Assembly: GCA_017477855.1 (NCBI GenBank)
Contig: JAFUUN010000121.1
Coordinates: 1 to 10,357, forward strand
Origin: Rickettsiales bacterium
GTDB lineage: Bacteria; Pseudomonadota; Alphaproteobacteria; Rickettsiales; Deianiraeaceae
Reading direction: 5' to 3'
DNA length: 10,357 bases
A program made the translations under genes and the position numbers. How positions within the stretch are numbered: position 1 is the first letter of the stretch; each line of letters opens with the position of its first letter. A model generated the notes under the pieces. It did not search any database and had not been told where the DNA came from. It worked only from the letters and a program-made list of their open reading frames with translations. This document shows positions 1 to 5,695 of the stretch, piece by piece.

Positions 1-821
1 AGTCGCGCCGTATTGCGGGCATTCATGGCCGCAGAATACAATGCATTGAACGCAGGTGTCTTGCCAATGAAATCACCGTATTTTGTCTCCATCGCCCAGA
101 TTGTCAAAATAGCATTTTTGTCAACATAGAACAAGTCTTCCACTGTTTGCAGCTCCTCCTGATATATCCTTTTATAAATCGCGCCCTGCTTGGCCCGCTC
201 TGGAACATTATATCTCTCTATGAAATCCATGGTGGTCCTTTTTCTAACTTCCTTATCCTTCGCCACCGTCATTTTGATGTGTTCAAGATTGTCATAAATA
301 TACTTTGTCAGACCCTCGCTGATATTATTCGCTTGCAATGATTTTAGGATAAACTTCTTCAAGTTGGCCTTCCTTTCTTCAAGCGCCTTGTTGATTTTCT
401 TTTGAACACTTGGAGCAACATTATTCTTTGGTAGACATTGTGCGGCAACGCCCTTACCTTTTACACTCACTCGGATTGGTCTGTTTCTCTGCATTTCATC
501 TCTGCTGTCAATCAATTTACTGATATTTCTGTCACTTATTACACCAATGTGTTCGTTTTTTTTTGTTTCAATCTTCGCTACAATGCCTTTATTTTTGTTC
601 TTCTGCGCTTTTTTGACGTTTTTCTCTGCCTTTTTTACGCTCTTTTTAACCGCTATTTCACGTTTTACAGCAGCTTTTTGCTCCTGTTTTATTGCCTTTT
701 CATTTGTTTTTTTAGCTGAACTGGCAGTTTTAGTGTTCTCCTTGCCAGCCGAGAAAGCCACATTTTCAGCCATCCCGCCAAGCAAAGCGACAACCAAAAC
801 TACCAATGGAGCCCTTTTCAT
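1..821 (-). CDS. MltB-like lytic murein transglycosylase (partial, C-terminus off the left edge)
   Basis: Periplasmic enzyme of the SLT_2/MltB family, which cleaves the glycan strand of peptidoglycan and leaves a 1,6-anhydro end. The reading frame is open from ATG at 821 to the window edge (273 codons). Residues 1-26 look like a signal peptide (MKRAPLVVLVVALLGG then VAFSA). Residues about 27-85 are a Lys/Ala-rich, probably unstructured linker. The family signature follows: a YNVPERAKQGAIY segment, then IWAMETKYGDFIGK, where E245 matches the catalytic Glu of the family ET-YG motif. There is no lipobox Cys near the N-terminus, so a soluble periplasmic form is likelier than a lipoprotein. The ATG lies one base after the stop of the upstream gene, so the two are probably translated together. 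A run of nine A on the coding strand (556-564) lies in the linker. The family assignment is good; the subfamily cannot be fixed without the missing C-terminus. Confidence 0.82.
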   Translation of the reverse strand, partial: MKRAPLVVLVVALLGGMAENVAFSAGKENTKTASSAKKTNEKAIKQEQKAAVKREIAVKKSVKKAEKNVKKAQKNKNKGIVAKIETKKNEHIGVISDRNISKLIDSRDEMQRNRPIRVSVKGKGVAAQCLPKNNVAPSVQKKINKALEERKANLKKFILKSLQANNISEGLTKYIYDNLEHIKMTVAKDKEVRKRTTMDFIERYNVPERAKQGAIYKRIYQEELQTVEDLFYVDKNAILTIWAMETKYGDFIGKTPAFNALYSAAMNARNTAR

Positions 822-822
822 A

Positions 823-1179
823 TTATTCACCGAAGCTTGTCAATGATGATTTGACATCGTTAACATCTGATTTTGCTTGATTTTTTGTGTTTTTTACTGC
901 ACTTTTAGCATTTTTCTTTGTGTTTTTAACTTTGCTTTTTGCGTTGTTTTTAGCATCAGCAATCTTTGATTTTGCATCTGCTTTTGCATCAGATGCGCTT
1001 GATTTGCTATCTCCTTTGGCTGTATTAACAGCTGTTTTAGCATTGTCAACTGTTTTAGAAGCCGTGTCAACGGTTTGTTGAGCGCTACTAATGCTGTCCA
1101 TAACACCTGCCTCTGCCTTTTTAACACCTGCAACAAGTGCTAACGACAAACTCAAAGAAGCTATTAAAACTCTTTTCAT
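823..1179 (-). CDS. Small exported Lys/Ala-rich low-complexity protein
   Basis: 118 residues from ATG at 1179; an in-frame TTG three codons upstream (1188) is a less likely start. Residues 1-24 are a clear signal peptide (MKR, hydrophobic LIASLSLSLALVAG, then AEA before G25). The mature part is almost only Ala, Lys, Asp, Ser, Asn, Thr and Val, in loose repeats of the type DAKSKIADAKNNAKSK and VKNTKKNAKSAVKNTKNQAK. The pattern resembles LEA-like or apolipoprotein-like amphipathic helices, or a histone H1-like tail. There is no Cys and no catalytic motif. Its stop is one base before the transglycosylase start, so a role in the periplasm near peptidoglycan is a reasonable inference, such as a spacer or a binder of anionic polymer. 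Function is unknown. No Shine-Dalgarno sequence is visible. Confidence 0.72.
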   Translation of the reverse strand: MKRVLIASLSLSLALVAGVKKAEAGVMDSISSAQQTVDTASKTVDNAKTAVNTAKGDSKSSASDAKADAKSKIADAKNNAKSKVKNTKKNAKSAVKNTKNQAKSDVNDVKSSLTSFGE

Positions 1180-1256
1180 AAATAACAAAATAAAACTTTA
1201 AACAAATGCAACTCTAAATGAAAATAATAAAATGCAAGAAGGAAAATTGATTGACA

Positions 1257-1367
1257 TGTTGCGCAGCGCAGAGCGCGTTTGTCCTACGCTTTGCGTAGGG
1301 TTACTGCGACAAACGAAGTGCAGAGCGAAATACAAACCGCGAGGGCGTGGACTCGGGCGGCGCAACA
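1257..1367 (-). repeat. GC-rich intergenic palindromic element, copy A
   Basis: About 111 nt, far richer in G+C than the AT-rich DNA around it. TGTTGCGC (1257-1264) and GCGCAACA (1360-1367) form an 8-bp outer stem. CGTTTGTC (1276-1283) and GACAAACG (1308-1315) form an 8-bp inner stem. Inside that, CCTACGC (1283-1289) and GCGTAGG (1293-1299) form a tight hairpin with a 3-nt loop. Read on the minus strand it begins TGTTGCGCCGCCCGAG and continues TCCACGCCCTCGC, the same head as copies B and C. It sits between two divergent genes, so a terminator role is unlikely for this copy. It has no coding content; the 65-codon frame across it is accidental. Confidence 0.75.
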
Positions 1368-1406
1368 CTAAATTACTATTGTACCAATGCTTAAAAAGTT
1401 ATAACC

Positions 1407-1441
1407 TTGACAATTATATTCACATATAAACAATCGCAAGT
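1407..1441 (+). promoter_or_regulatory. Predicted promoter, possibly leaderless, for the membrane protein at 1442
   Basis: A perfect TTGACA (1407-1412) begins 35 nt before the ATG. The best -10-like hexamer at 16-nt spacing is AACAAT (1429-1434), 4 of 6 matches. A TATAAA at 1425-1430 is closer to consensus but too near the -35 box. Standard geometry would start transcription at or within a base or two of the ATG. The 13-mer CTTGACAATTATA recurs at the same distance before mlaD. Confidence 0.5.
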
Positions 1442-1957
1442 ATGCTTATGGTCCAGAGAACAAAAAAACAAAAAATCATGTTATACATTGCATCAGTTTT
1501 AACACTGTTTTTAATGTTCTGGTTGGGGCTATTCATGGGTTGTAAATTCTGCTGCGCAGGAAAAATGAAAAACAGTTATTTGAACCGTGAGATTAAATTC
1601 TACACAGTCAAAAAGCACATTGGTAAACAAATGGCAGAAAAAGAAAGAAGCGCTATAATGATTTTCAAAACAAATTCTGAGCGTTGCTTGCAGGAAAACC
1701 TTGCTGGTGATGAAAAAGAGAAGTTAGAAGCCGTCAAGAATGAGGTTTTGGAACTTGCCAAGGATAACACAAGCATCCGCTTCAAGCTCAGTGATTTGAA
1801 ATCAGGGAAAGACGCTGATTCTCTTGCTAAGAAAGTCAGAAGATGCTTCATGGAAACAAAAAAACACATGACAAAAACAGATCGCCGTTTGTTGCACTCA
1901 GCTATCACCAAGATGAAAATAGAAAATATCATTGAGGTGTTTTATGGGATAAAATAA
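1442..1957 (+). CDS. Small single-pass membrane protein of unknown function
   Basis: 171 residues. The N-terminus is basic (QRTKKQK), then one hydrophobic segment at about 12-33 (IMLYIASVLTLFLMFWLGLFMG) ends in a cysteine-containing GCKFCCAG stretch. The remaining 135 residues are charged and helical-looking, rich in Lys and Glu, with scattered Cys at the SERCLQ and VRRCFM segments. Positive-inside reasoning puts the N-terminus in the cytoplasm and the helical part in the periplasm. I recognise no family. It stands alone between repeat copies A and D, with its own predicted promoter and no gene in tight linkage. A second in-frame ATG lies two codons downstream (1448); 1442 is preferred because it fits the spacing to TTGACA. 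The long antisense frames over it are shadows. Confidence 0.65.
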   Translation: MLMVQRTKKQKIMLYIASVLTLFLMFWLGLFMGCKFCCAGKMKNSYLNREIKFYTVKKHIGKQMAEKERSAIMIFKTNSERCLQENLAGDEKEKLEAVKNEVLELAKDNTSIRFKLSDLKSGKDADSLAKKVRRCFMETKKHMTKTDRRLLHSAITKMKIENIIEVFYGIK

Positions 1958-1965
1958 GGTATTTC

Positions 1966-2076
1966 TGTTGCACTACCAAGGCCGCGCTCTCGCGGTTTTC
2001 ATTCTCCTTGATTAACCCGTCATCACTCCGTTCCGACCAGCTTGGAGTGAAAACCCTTTCCATGCCGCGAACAACA
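1966..2076 (+). repeat. GC-rich intergenic palindromic element, copy D (diverged)
   Basis: The head (from 1967) matches copy B with substitutions and small gaps: GTTGC...CC..AGGCC.CGC.CTCGC.GTTT..CAT..CTCC. The tail GCCGCGAACAAC (2064-2075) matches GCCGCGCAACAAC of copy B. The inner stem is GGTTTTCA (1994-2001) with TGAAAACC (2048-2055), extended by CTCC (2004-2007) with GGAG (2044-2047). It takes the position of CGTTTGTC/GACAAACG in A and B: the sequence differs but the pairing is kept. It fills most of the gap between the membrane protein and mlaD. Confidence 0.6.
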
Positions 2077-2117
2077 TGCTGTCTTTTCAACGCGATATCA
2101 GCACAGTGTTTTATTTC

Positions 2118-2151
2118 TTGACAATTATACTTATCAAAAAAACGTCTTACC
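2118..2151 (+). promoter_or_regulatory. Predicted promoter, possibly leaderless, for mlaD-obgE-MFS
   Basis: A perfect TTGACA (2118-2123) begins 34 nt before the mlaD ATG, within a 13-mer CTTGACAATTATA shared with the promoter at 1407. No convincing -10 hexamer lies at 16-18 nt spacing (AAACGT and overlapping hexamers), so the call rests on the -35 box and its constant distance. No Shine-Dalgarno sequence precedes the ATG. Confidence 0.42.
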
Positions 2152-2607
2152 ATGGAAGGAAAAAAGTCATTTGAGGCCATCATTGGAGCAGTTATCCTGT
2201 TGATTTGCGCTTTGTTCGTGTCGCACACTGTGAAGATTGGAAAAATCCAAAAGCGCGAGACATACAAAAACGTTTTGCATGCAAAATTCAACAATATAGA
2301 TGGCATAAAAGTTGGTAGTGAGGTAAAGATTGCAGGACTACGCGTCGGCATGGTTGAAGAGACCACACTCAATCCGAACACATTCCAAGTTGAAGTAAAA
2401 ATTGGCATCAAAGAAGGCTTGAATATTCCTACCGACTCTGTGTTAGCAGTCACAAGTAGCGGGCTGTTGGGCGGCAAGTTTTTGAGTATCAAGCCGGGCG
2501 CAGACGACATGTTCTTGACAAATGGCTCGTCATTTTCGCTCACACAGTCAACAATGAACTTGGAGGACCTCATCGGCAAGGTTGTTGCCGCCTTCACGAG
2601 TAAATAG
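2152..2607 (+). CDS. mlaD: MlaD, MCE-domain lipid-binding subunit of the Mla phospholipid transporter
   Basis: MlaD is the inner-membrane-anchored periplasmic part of the MlaFEDB ABC complex, which moves phospholipids between the membranes and keeps outer-membrane asymmetry. The 151 residues are a normal length. One N-terminal transmembrane helix (about 8-25) is followed by a single MCE domain (about 38-117) with its usual landmarks: AKFNNIDGIKVGSEVKIAGL, a GMVEE strand, IPTDS, then SSGLLGGKFLSI.PG. The C-terminal tail is short, with a hydrophobic helix suited to the central pore of the hexamer. mlaE and mlaF are not adjacent; the next gene, obgE, starts 15 nt after the stop, so mlaD appears to be read with unrelated housekeeping genes. 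Confidence 0.9.
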   Translation: MEGKKSFEAIIGAVILLICALFVSHTVKIGKIQKRETYKNVLHAKFNNIDGIKVGSEVKIAGLRVGMVEETTLNPNTFQVEVKIGIKEGLNIPTDSVLAVTSSGLLGGKFLSIKPGADDMFLTNGSSFSLTQSTMNLEDLIGKVVAAFTSK

Positions 2608-2622
2608 TAGGCAGATTTTGCA

Positions 2623-3615
2623 ATGGATAAACGTTTTTTTGACGAAGTACAAGTATTCATGCAGGCAGGCAACGGTGGAAATGGCTGTTGCAGCTTCCGC
2701 AGAGAGAAATATGTTCCGCGTGGAGGCCCAGATGGTGGCGATGGTGGCAAAGGTGGAGACATCATCCTCGTTGCAAAGAGCAATTTGAATACATTGCTGT
2801 ATTTTCACTATAACAAACATCATCGTGCGAAAAGTGGTAAAAGTGGCGCTGGCGCAAATATGACTGGCGCAAACGGCGAGAATATGGTGCTCTGTGTACC
2901 GCTTGGGACACAGGTTTTTGATGAAAACGAAGAGGTTCTGCTGGCCGATTTAGATAAAGAAGGCGCGGAATATGTTATTGTCCACGGCGGGGTTGGCGGA
3001 ATTGGAAACATGGCCTTCAAGACATCAGTAAATCAGGCACCTCGCATGGCCACAAATGGGGAAGAAGGTGAGAGCGGATGGTTCAAGTTGAAGCTTAAAA
3101 TGCTGTCAGATGTTGGGCTTGTTGGTATGCCAAATGCAGGGAAATCCAGCTTGATTTGTGCTATAACAAACGCAAAATCAGAGATTGGTGCATATCCATT
3201 TACGACTTTAAAACCTACGCTTGGTGTGATAAAAAAAGGGCGTGGACGGGTTGTTGTGTGCGACATCCCGGGATTAATTGAAAATGCTCATCTTGGTGTT
3301 GGTCTTGGCGACAAATTTTTGAAGCACATAGAACGTTGCAGAGTGCTAATTCACATGCTTGATGCAAGCGATGACAATTTGTTGAAGAACTACAAAACAA
3401 TAAAAAAAGAACTCAAACAGTATAACGAGGACATTCTGAAAAAGAAGGAAATTGTTGTGTTTAACAAAGTAGATTTGCTGGATAAGAAGGAGCTAAAAAA
3501 GCGGGTTAGTGCATTCAAGAGGTCAACAAAAATTGAGCCAATTTGCATATCAACACTCACGCACGAAGGCCTGCAAGATTTAATCAGGTTGATTTTTAAA
3601 ATTGTCAAAGATTAA
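2623..3615 (+). CDS. obgE: ObgE/CgtA GTPase
   Basis: Essential Obg-family GTPase that binds the large ribosomal subunit and links its assembly to growth and stress. The 330 residues match the short form (N-terminal Obg fold plus G domain, no C-terminal extension). The glycine-rich Obg fold covers about 1-160, with GNGGNG, RGGPDGGDGGKGGD and VHGGVGGIGN. In the G domain: G1 GMPNAGKS at 168-175, the switch I region YPFTTLKPTLG, G3 DIPG at 214-217, G4 NKVD at 281-284 and a G5-like ISTL near the end. It starts 15 nt after mlaD without a Shine-Dalgarno sequence, and the MFS gene follows after 12 nt. Confidence 0.95.
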   Translation: MDKRFFDEVQVFMQAGNGGNGCCSFRREKYVPRGGPDGGDGGKGGDIILVAKSNLNTLLYFHYNKHHRAKSGKSGAGANMTGANGENMVLCVPLGTQVFDENEEVLLADLDKEGAEYVIVHGGVGGIGNMAFKTSVNQAPRMATNGEEGESGWFKLKLKMLSDVGLVGMPNAGKSSLICAITNAKSEIGAYPFTTLKPTLGVIKKGRGRVVVCDIPGLIENAHLGVGLGDKFLKHIERCRVLIHMLDASDDNLLKNYKTIKKELKQYNEDILKKKEIVVFNKVDLLDKKELKKRVSAFKRSTKIEPICISTLTHEGLQDLIRLIFKIVKD

Positions 3616-3627
3616 TGCCCGCAATTT

Positions 3628-4836
3628 ATGCCAGTCAGTGAGATAAAAAAAGCATTCAGTTTTCCACGCTTTCTGACCGAAACAATCGCGTTCGGCGCGC
3701 TGCATTCGGCGCTCTTCTGCACTGTGCTGATACCATTTTTGACAAACAGCGGCCTCCTACCATTGCAGTTGTCAATCATTCTGCTCGCCAGAAAACTCGT
3801 GCGGCTCCTCTCGGACAGCGTATTTGGCATGGCATTTGATAAGTTTGGGCCAAAGCCAGTTTTCCTCATCGGGCGACTACTCAAACTCTCGGCGTATTTC
3901 CTATTCCTCCTGCCCGCCTCGTTTGAGACATATCTGCTCGCGGTGCTTGTCAGCGGCGTGTCTTACAGCTCCATTTACGGCAAGGTCGGGGCATATATCT
4001 ACAACACACTTTCGGCAAACGGCAAGGTGTCACTTTATCCGCGCGCGATGTCTATTTACTACTTCGTCATGGACATCCTGCTGGCCTCAATGCACTTCGT
4101 GGCCGCGGGGCTATTCAAGATATATGGCTACAACCTGTTAATCTATATCAGCATTGCAATGAATATTACGACCGTGCTAATAATCATGCGGGTTGTGCCA
4201 AATGCAAAGCAGTCAGGATTGCATAATTATCAGTCAAAGTCCTTCAAGGCAATATGGCAAACATTGTTTGAAGTTGCAAAAAAGCACCCAGAATTTCTAT
4301 ACCTCATGATATTCTACGGCTTAATTAACTTCCTATCATGGCAGTTTGGTTCTGTCGCAAGCATGATTTTACTTGATATGGGCTACACAGCTTCAGGCAT
4401 AGCAATTACGGGCGGCGCATGTAAAATCGCCATGGCCGTTGGTTGTCTTGTTCCAATGTTTGTATTGCATCATGGTATATCAATCCGCAAATGTTGCTAC
4501 ATTTTTACAGCATTCGTGGCCTTTGCACTTGCCACTGCAATATTCTATAACAGCATCATGATGATTGCTTTCATGTGCGGAATTATCATGTGCTATACCA
4601 CCATTGAAGTATCTATTGAACGCACCCTGGATAAAGTTTCTGACAAGAAAATTCGTGGCACCGCAATATCATTGGCAATGACGTTCTGCACAATTTTCAC
4701 CTCATCAAGCATTGGCTTGACTGGCCTTATCGCGCAGTATGCATCATACCAAGCAGCATTTATAGCTATCACGTCAATCGTAATCATTTTGACGATGATT
4801 GTCAGTTTCAAATTGAAATCAATAGATAAAATATGA
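3628..4836 (+). CDS. Major facilitator superfamily transporter
   Basis: 402 residues with about 12 hydrophobic segments, a usual MFS length. Motif A between helices 2 and 3 is visible as GMAFDKFGPK (67-76). A hydrophilic central loop (around VPNAKQSGLHNYQSKSF) separates the two six-helix halves. The substrate cannot be read from the sequence. It starts 12 nt after obgE; an ATG overlapping the obgE stop at 3615 is in another frame and closes after eight codons, so 3628 is the start. Repeat copy B begins directly after the stop codon and may end the transcript. Confidence 0.85.
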   Translation: MPVSEIKKAFSFPRFLTETIAFGALHSALFCTVLIPFLTNSGLLPLQLSIILLARKLVRLLSDSVFGMAFDKFGPKPVFLIGRLLKLSAYFLFLLPASFETYLLAVLVSGVSYSSIYGKVGAYIYNTLSANGKVSLYPRAMSIYYFVMDILLASMHFVAAGLFKIYGYNLLIYISIAMNITTVLIIMRVVPNAKQSGLHNYQSKSFKAIWQTLFEVAKKHPEFLYLMIFYGLINFLSWQFGSVASMILLDMGYTASGIAITGGACKIAMAVGCLVPMFVLHHGISIRKCCYIFTAFVAFALATAIFYNSIMMIAFMCGIIMCYTTIEVSIERTLDKVSDKKIRGTAISLAMTFCTIFTSSSIGLTGLIAQYASYQAAFIAITSIVIILTMIVSFKLKSIDKI

Positions 4837-4923
4837 TTGTTGCGCCGCCCGAGGCCACGCCCTCGCCGTTTGTCATCTCCTCGCGTTGCTCGTCCGACAA
4901 ACGCGCTCCGCGCCGCGCAACAA
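4837..4923 (+). repeat. GC-rich intergenic palindromic element, copy B
   Basis: 87 nt starting at the base after the MFS stop codon. TTGTTGCGC (4837-4845) and GCGCAACAA (4915-4923) form a perfect 9-bp outer stem. CGTTTGTC (4867-4874) and GACAAACG (4896-4903) form a perfect 8-bp inner stem. The 5' flank can form a small CGAGG/CCTCG hairpin. It is the most regular copy in the window. It lies between convergent genes (MFS and coaE), where a large stem-loop could stop transcription from both sides, though no U-tract follows the stem. Confidence 0.78.
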
Positions 4924-4934
4924 CTTAATATAAA

Positions 4935-5540
4935 TCACTGCTTCGCCGCATGACGCTTCCTAATCTCATCAAGTACCTTTTCAAGCTCTTCTTGTAAGTA
5001 TTGGCGCGTCTTATTGTTTTTGATTACAAAATCTGCCATATGCATTTTTTTGCTATCCAATGTCTGGTTTTTGGTAATTGAAAAGAACTTTTCCTGTGTG
5101 CCCTTGCCAGCATCTACAAAACGGTCAATCCTAACATCCAGTGGTGCCGTGAGAATAATTGTATAGTCAAACTCGCTGTATAACGACTTTTCAAACAGTA
5201 ACGGCGACTCACAAACCGCAAACTCACCGCCTTTTTCCTCAACTTTTTTGAAAAAATCACGCCTCACCATTTTAATAAGCGGATGGGTCATTTCTTCAAG
5301 TTTCAACTTAGCATCTTTGTTGTTGAAAATCAGCTTTCCGAGCGCTTTTTTATTGACCACACCATTCTCGTCAACGCAGTTAAAAACCTTTTTCAAATTC
5401 TGGATAAGTACCTTATCAGTCTTCATCAGTTCGTGGTTAATATCATCACTTGAAATCGTATAGCACCCAAGCTTTCGCAATATTTGCAAAGCAGTACTCT
5501 TCCCAGTTGAAACGCCCCCTGTCAGACCAATTTTTATCAT
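4935..5540 (-). CDS. coaE: Dephospho-CoA kinase
   Basis: Phosphorylates the 3'-hydroxyl of dephospho-CoA, the last step of coenzyme A synthesis, in the cytoplasm. The 201 residues are the usual length. The Walker A loop is GGVSTGKS at 8-15, followed by a SSDDINHEL segment where the family has a D-A-D type motif. Also visible are THPLI, a CESPLLFE strand (family: D-PLLFE) and the ADFVIKNN segment before the C-terminal helix. The start at 5540 gives the canonical MIKIGLTGG beginning. It is convergent with the MFS gene and lies downstream of the pilin-like gene on the same strand, separated by a predicted terminator and its own predicted promoter. Confidence 0.93.
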   Translation of the reverse strand: MIKIGLTGGVSTGKSTALQILRKLGCYTISSDDINHELMKTDKVLIQNLKKVFNCVDENGVVNKKALGKLIFNNKDAKLKLEEMTHPLIKMVRRDFFKKVEEKGGEFAVCESPLLFEKSLYSEFDYTIILTAPLDVRIDRFVDAGKGTQEKFFSITKNQTLDSKKMHMADFVIKNNKTRQYLQEELEKVLDEIRKRHAAKQ

Positions 5541-5557
5541 AAATAACTAACGACAAG

Positions 5558-5585
5558 TTGATAAACCTTTTTTTATAAGTTGCAA
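5558..5585 (-). promoter_or_regulatory. Predicted promoter of coaE
   Basis: On the minus strand, TTGCAA (5585-5580) and TATCAA (5563-5558) are separated by 16 nt. Transcription would start near 5551, giving a leader of about 10 nt before the ATG at 5540, too short for a normal Shine-Dalgarno sequence. Prediction only. Confidence 0.42.
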
Positions 5586-5610
5586 GGAGTTTTATTATCC
5601 AATTTTCAAC

Positions 5611-5658
5611 AAAAAATCGCCCACCAACAATCACTTGCCAGTGAGCGACCCGTTTTTT
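5611..5658 (-). terminator. Rho-independent-type terminator after the pilin-like gene
   Basis: TCGCCCAC (5617-5624) pairs with GTGAGCGA (5641-5648) with one mismatch, and CACT/AGTG can form an inner hairpin. A run of six A (5611-5616) gives the U-tract for minus-strand transcription arriving from the pilin-like gene. Six T (5653-5658) on the other side make it potentially bidirectional. Confidence 0.6.
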
Positions 5659-5695
5659 ATTTACTTATTAGAAACTTAAATCTAATAATATATCA

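Noticed and set aside
438..846. Phe-rich plus-strand frames opposite the transglycosylase
   Set aside because: They are the reverse image of its Lys-rich linker (AAA read as TTT). The minus frame has a signal peptide and catalytic motif.
1251..1256. TTGACA as a promoter box for a gene near repeat A
   Set aside because: No gene starts at a fitting distance; the next start, at 1442, has its own TTGACA at 1407.
1232..1429. 65-codon plus-strand frame over palindromic copy A
   Set aside because: It lies inside the GC-rich repeat, has a composition (Arg, Gly, Cys) fitting the palindrome rather than a protein, and the other copies carry no matching frame.
1929..2783. 284-codon minus-strand frame
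   Set aside because: It runs antisense through mlaD, the start of obgE and repeat D. mlaD and obgE are certain from their motifs, and the antisense product shows no domain.
3615..3641. ATG overlapping the obgE stop as the MFS start
   Set aside because: It is in a different frame from the MFS gene and ends at TGA after eight codons.
4837..4923. Calling copy B an ordinary Rho-independent terminator
   Set aside because: The structure is branched, has no U-tract after the stem, and recurs (copy A) between divergent genes where a terminator makes little sense.
5446..5634. 62-codon minus-strand frame overlapping the coaE start
   Set aside because: It overlaps the conserved N-terminus of CoaE in another frame and has no recognisable features.
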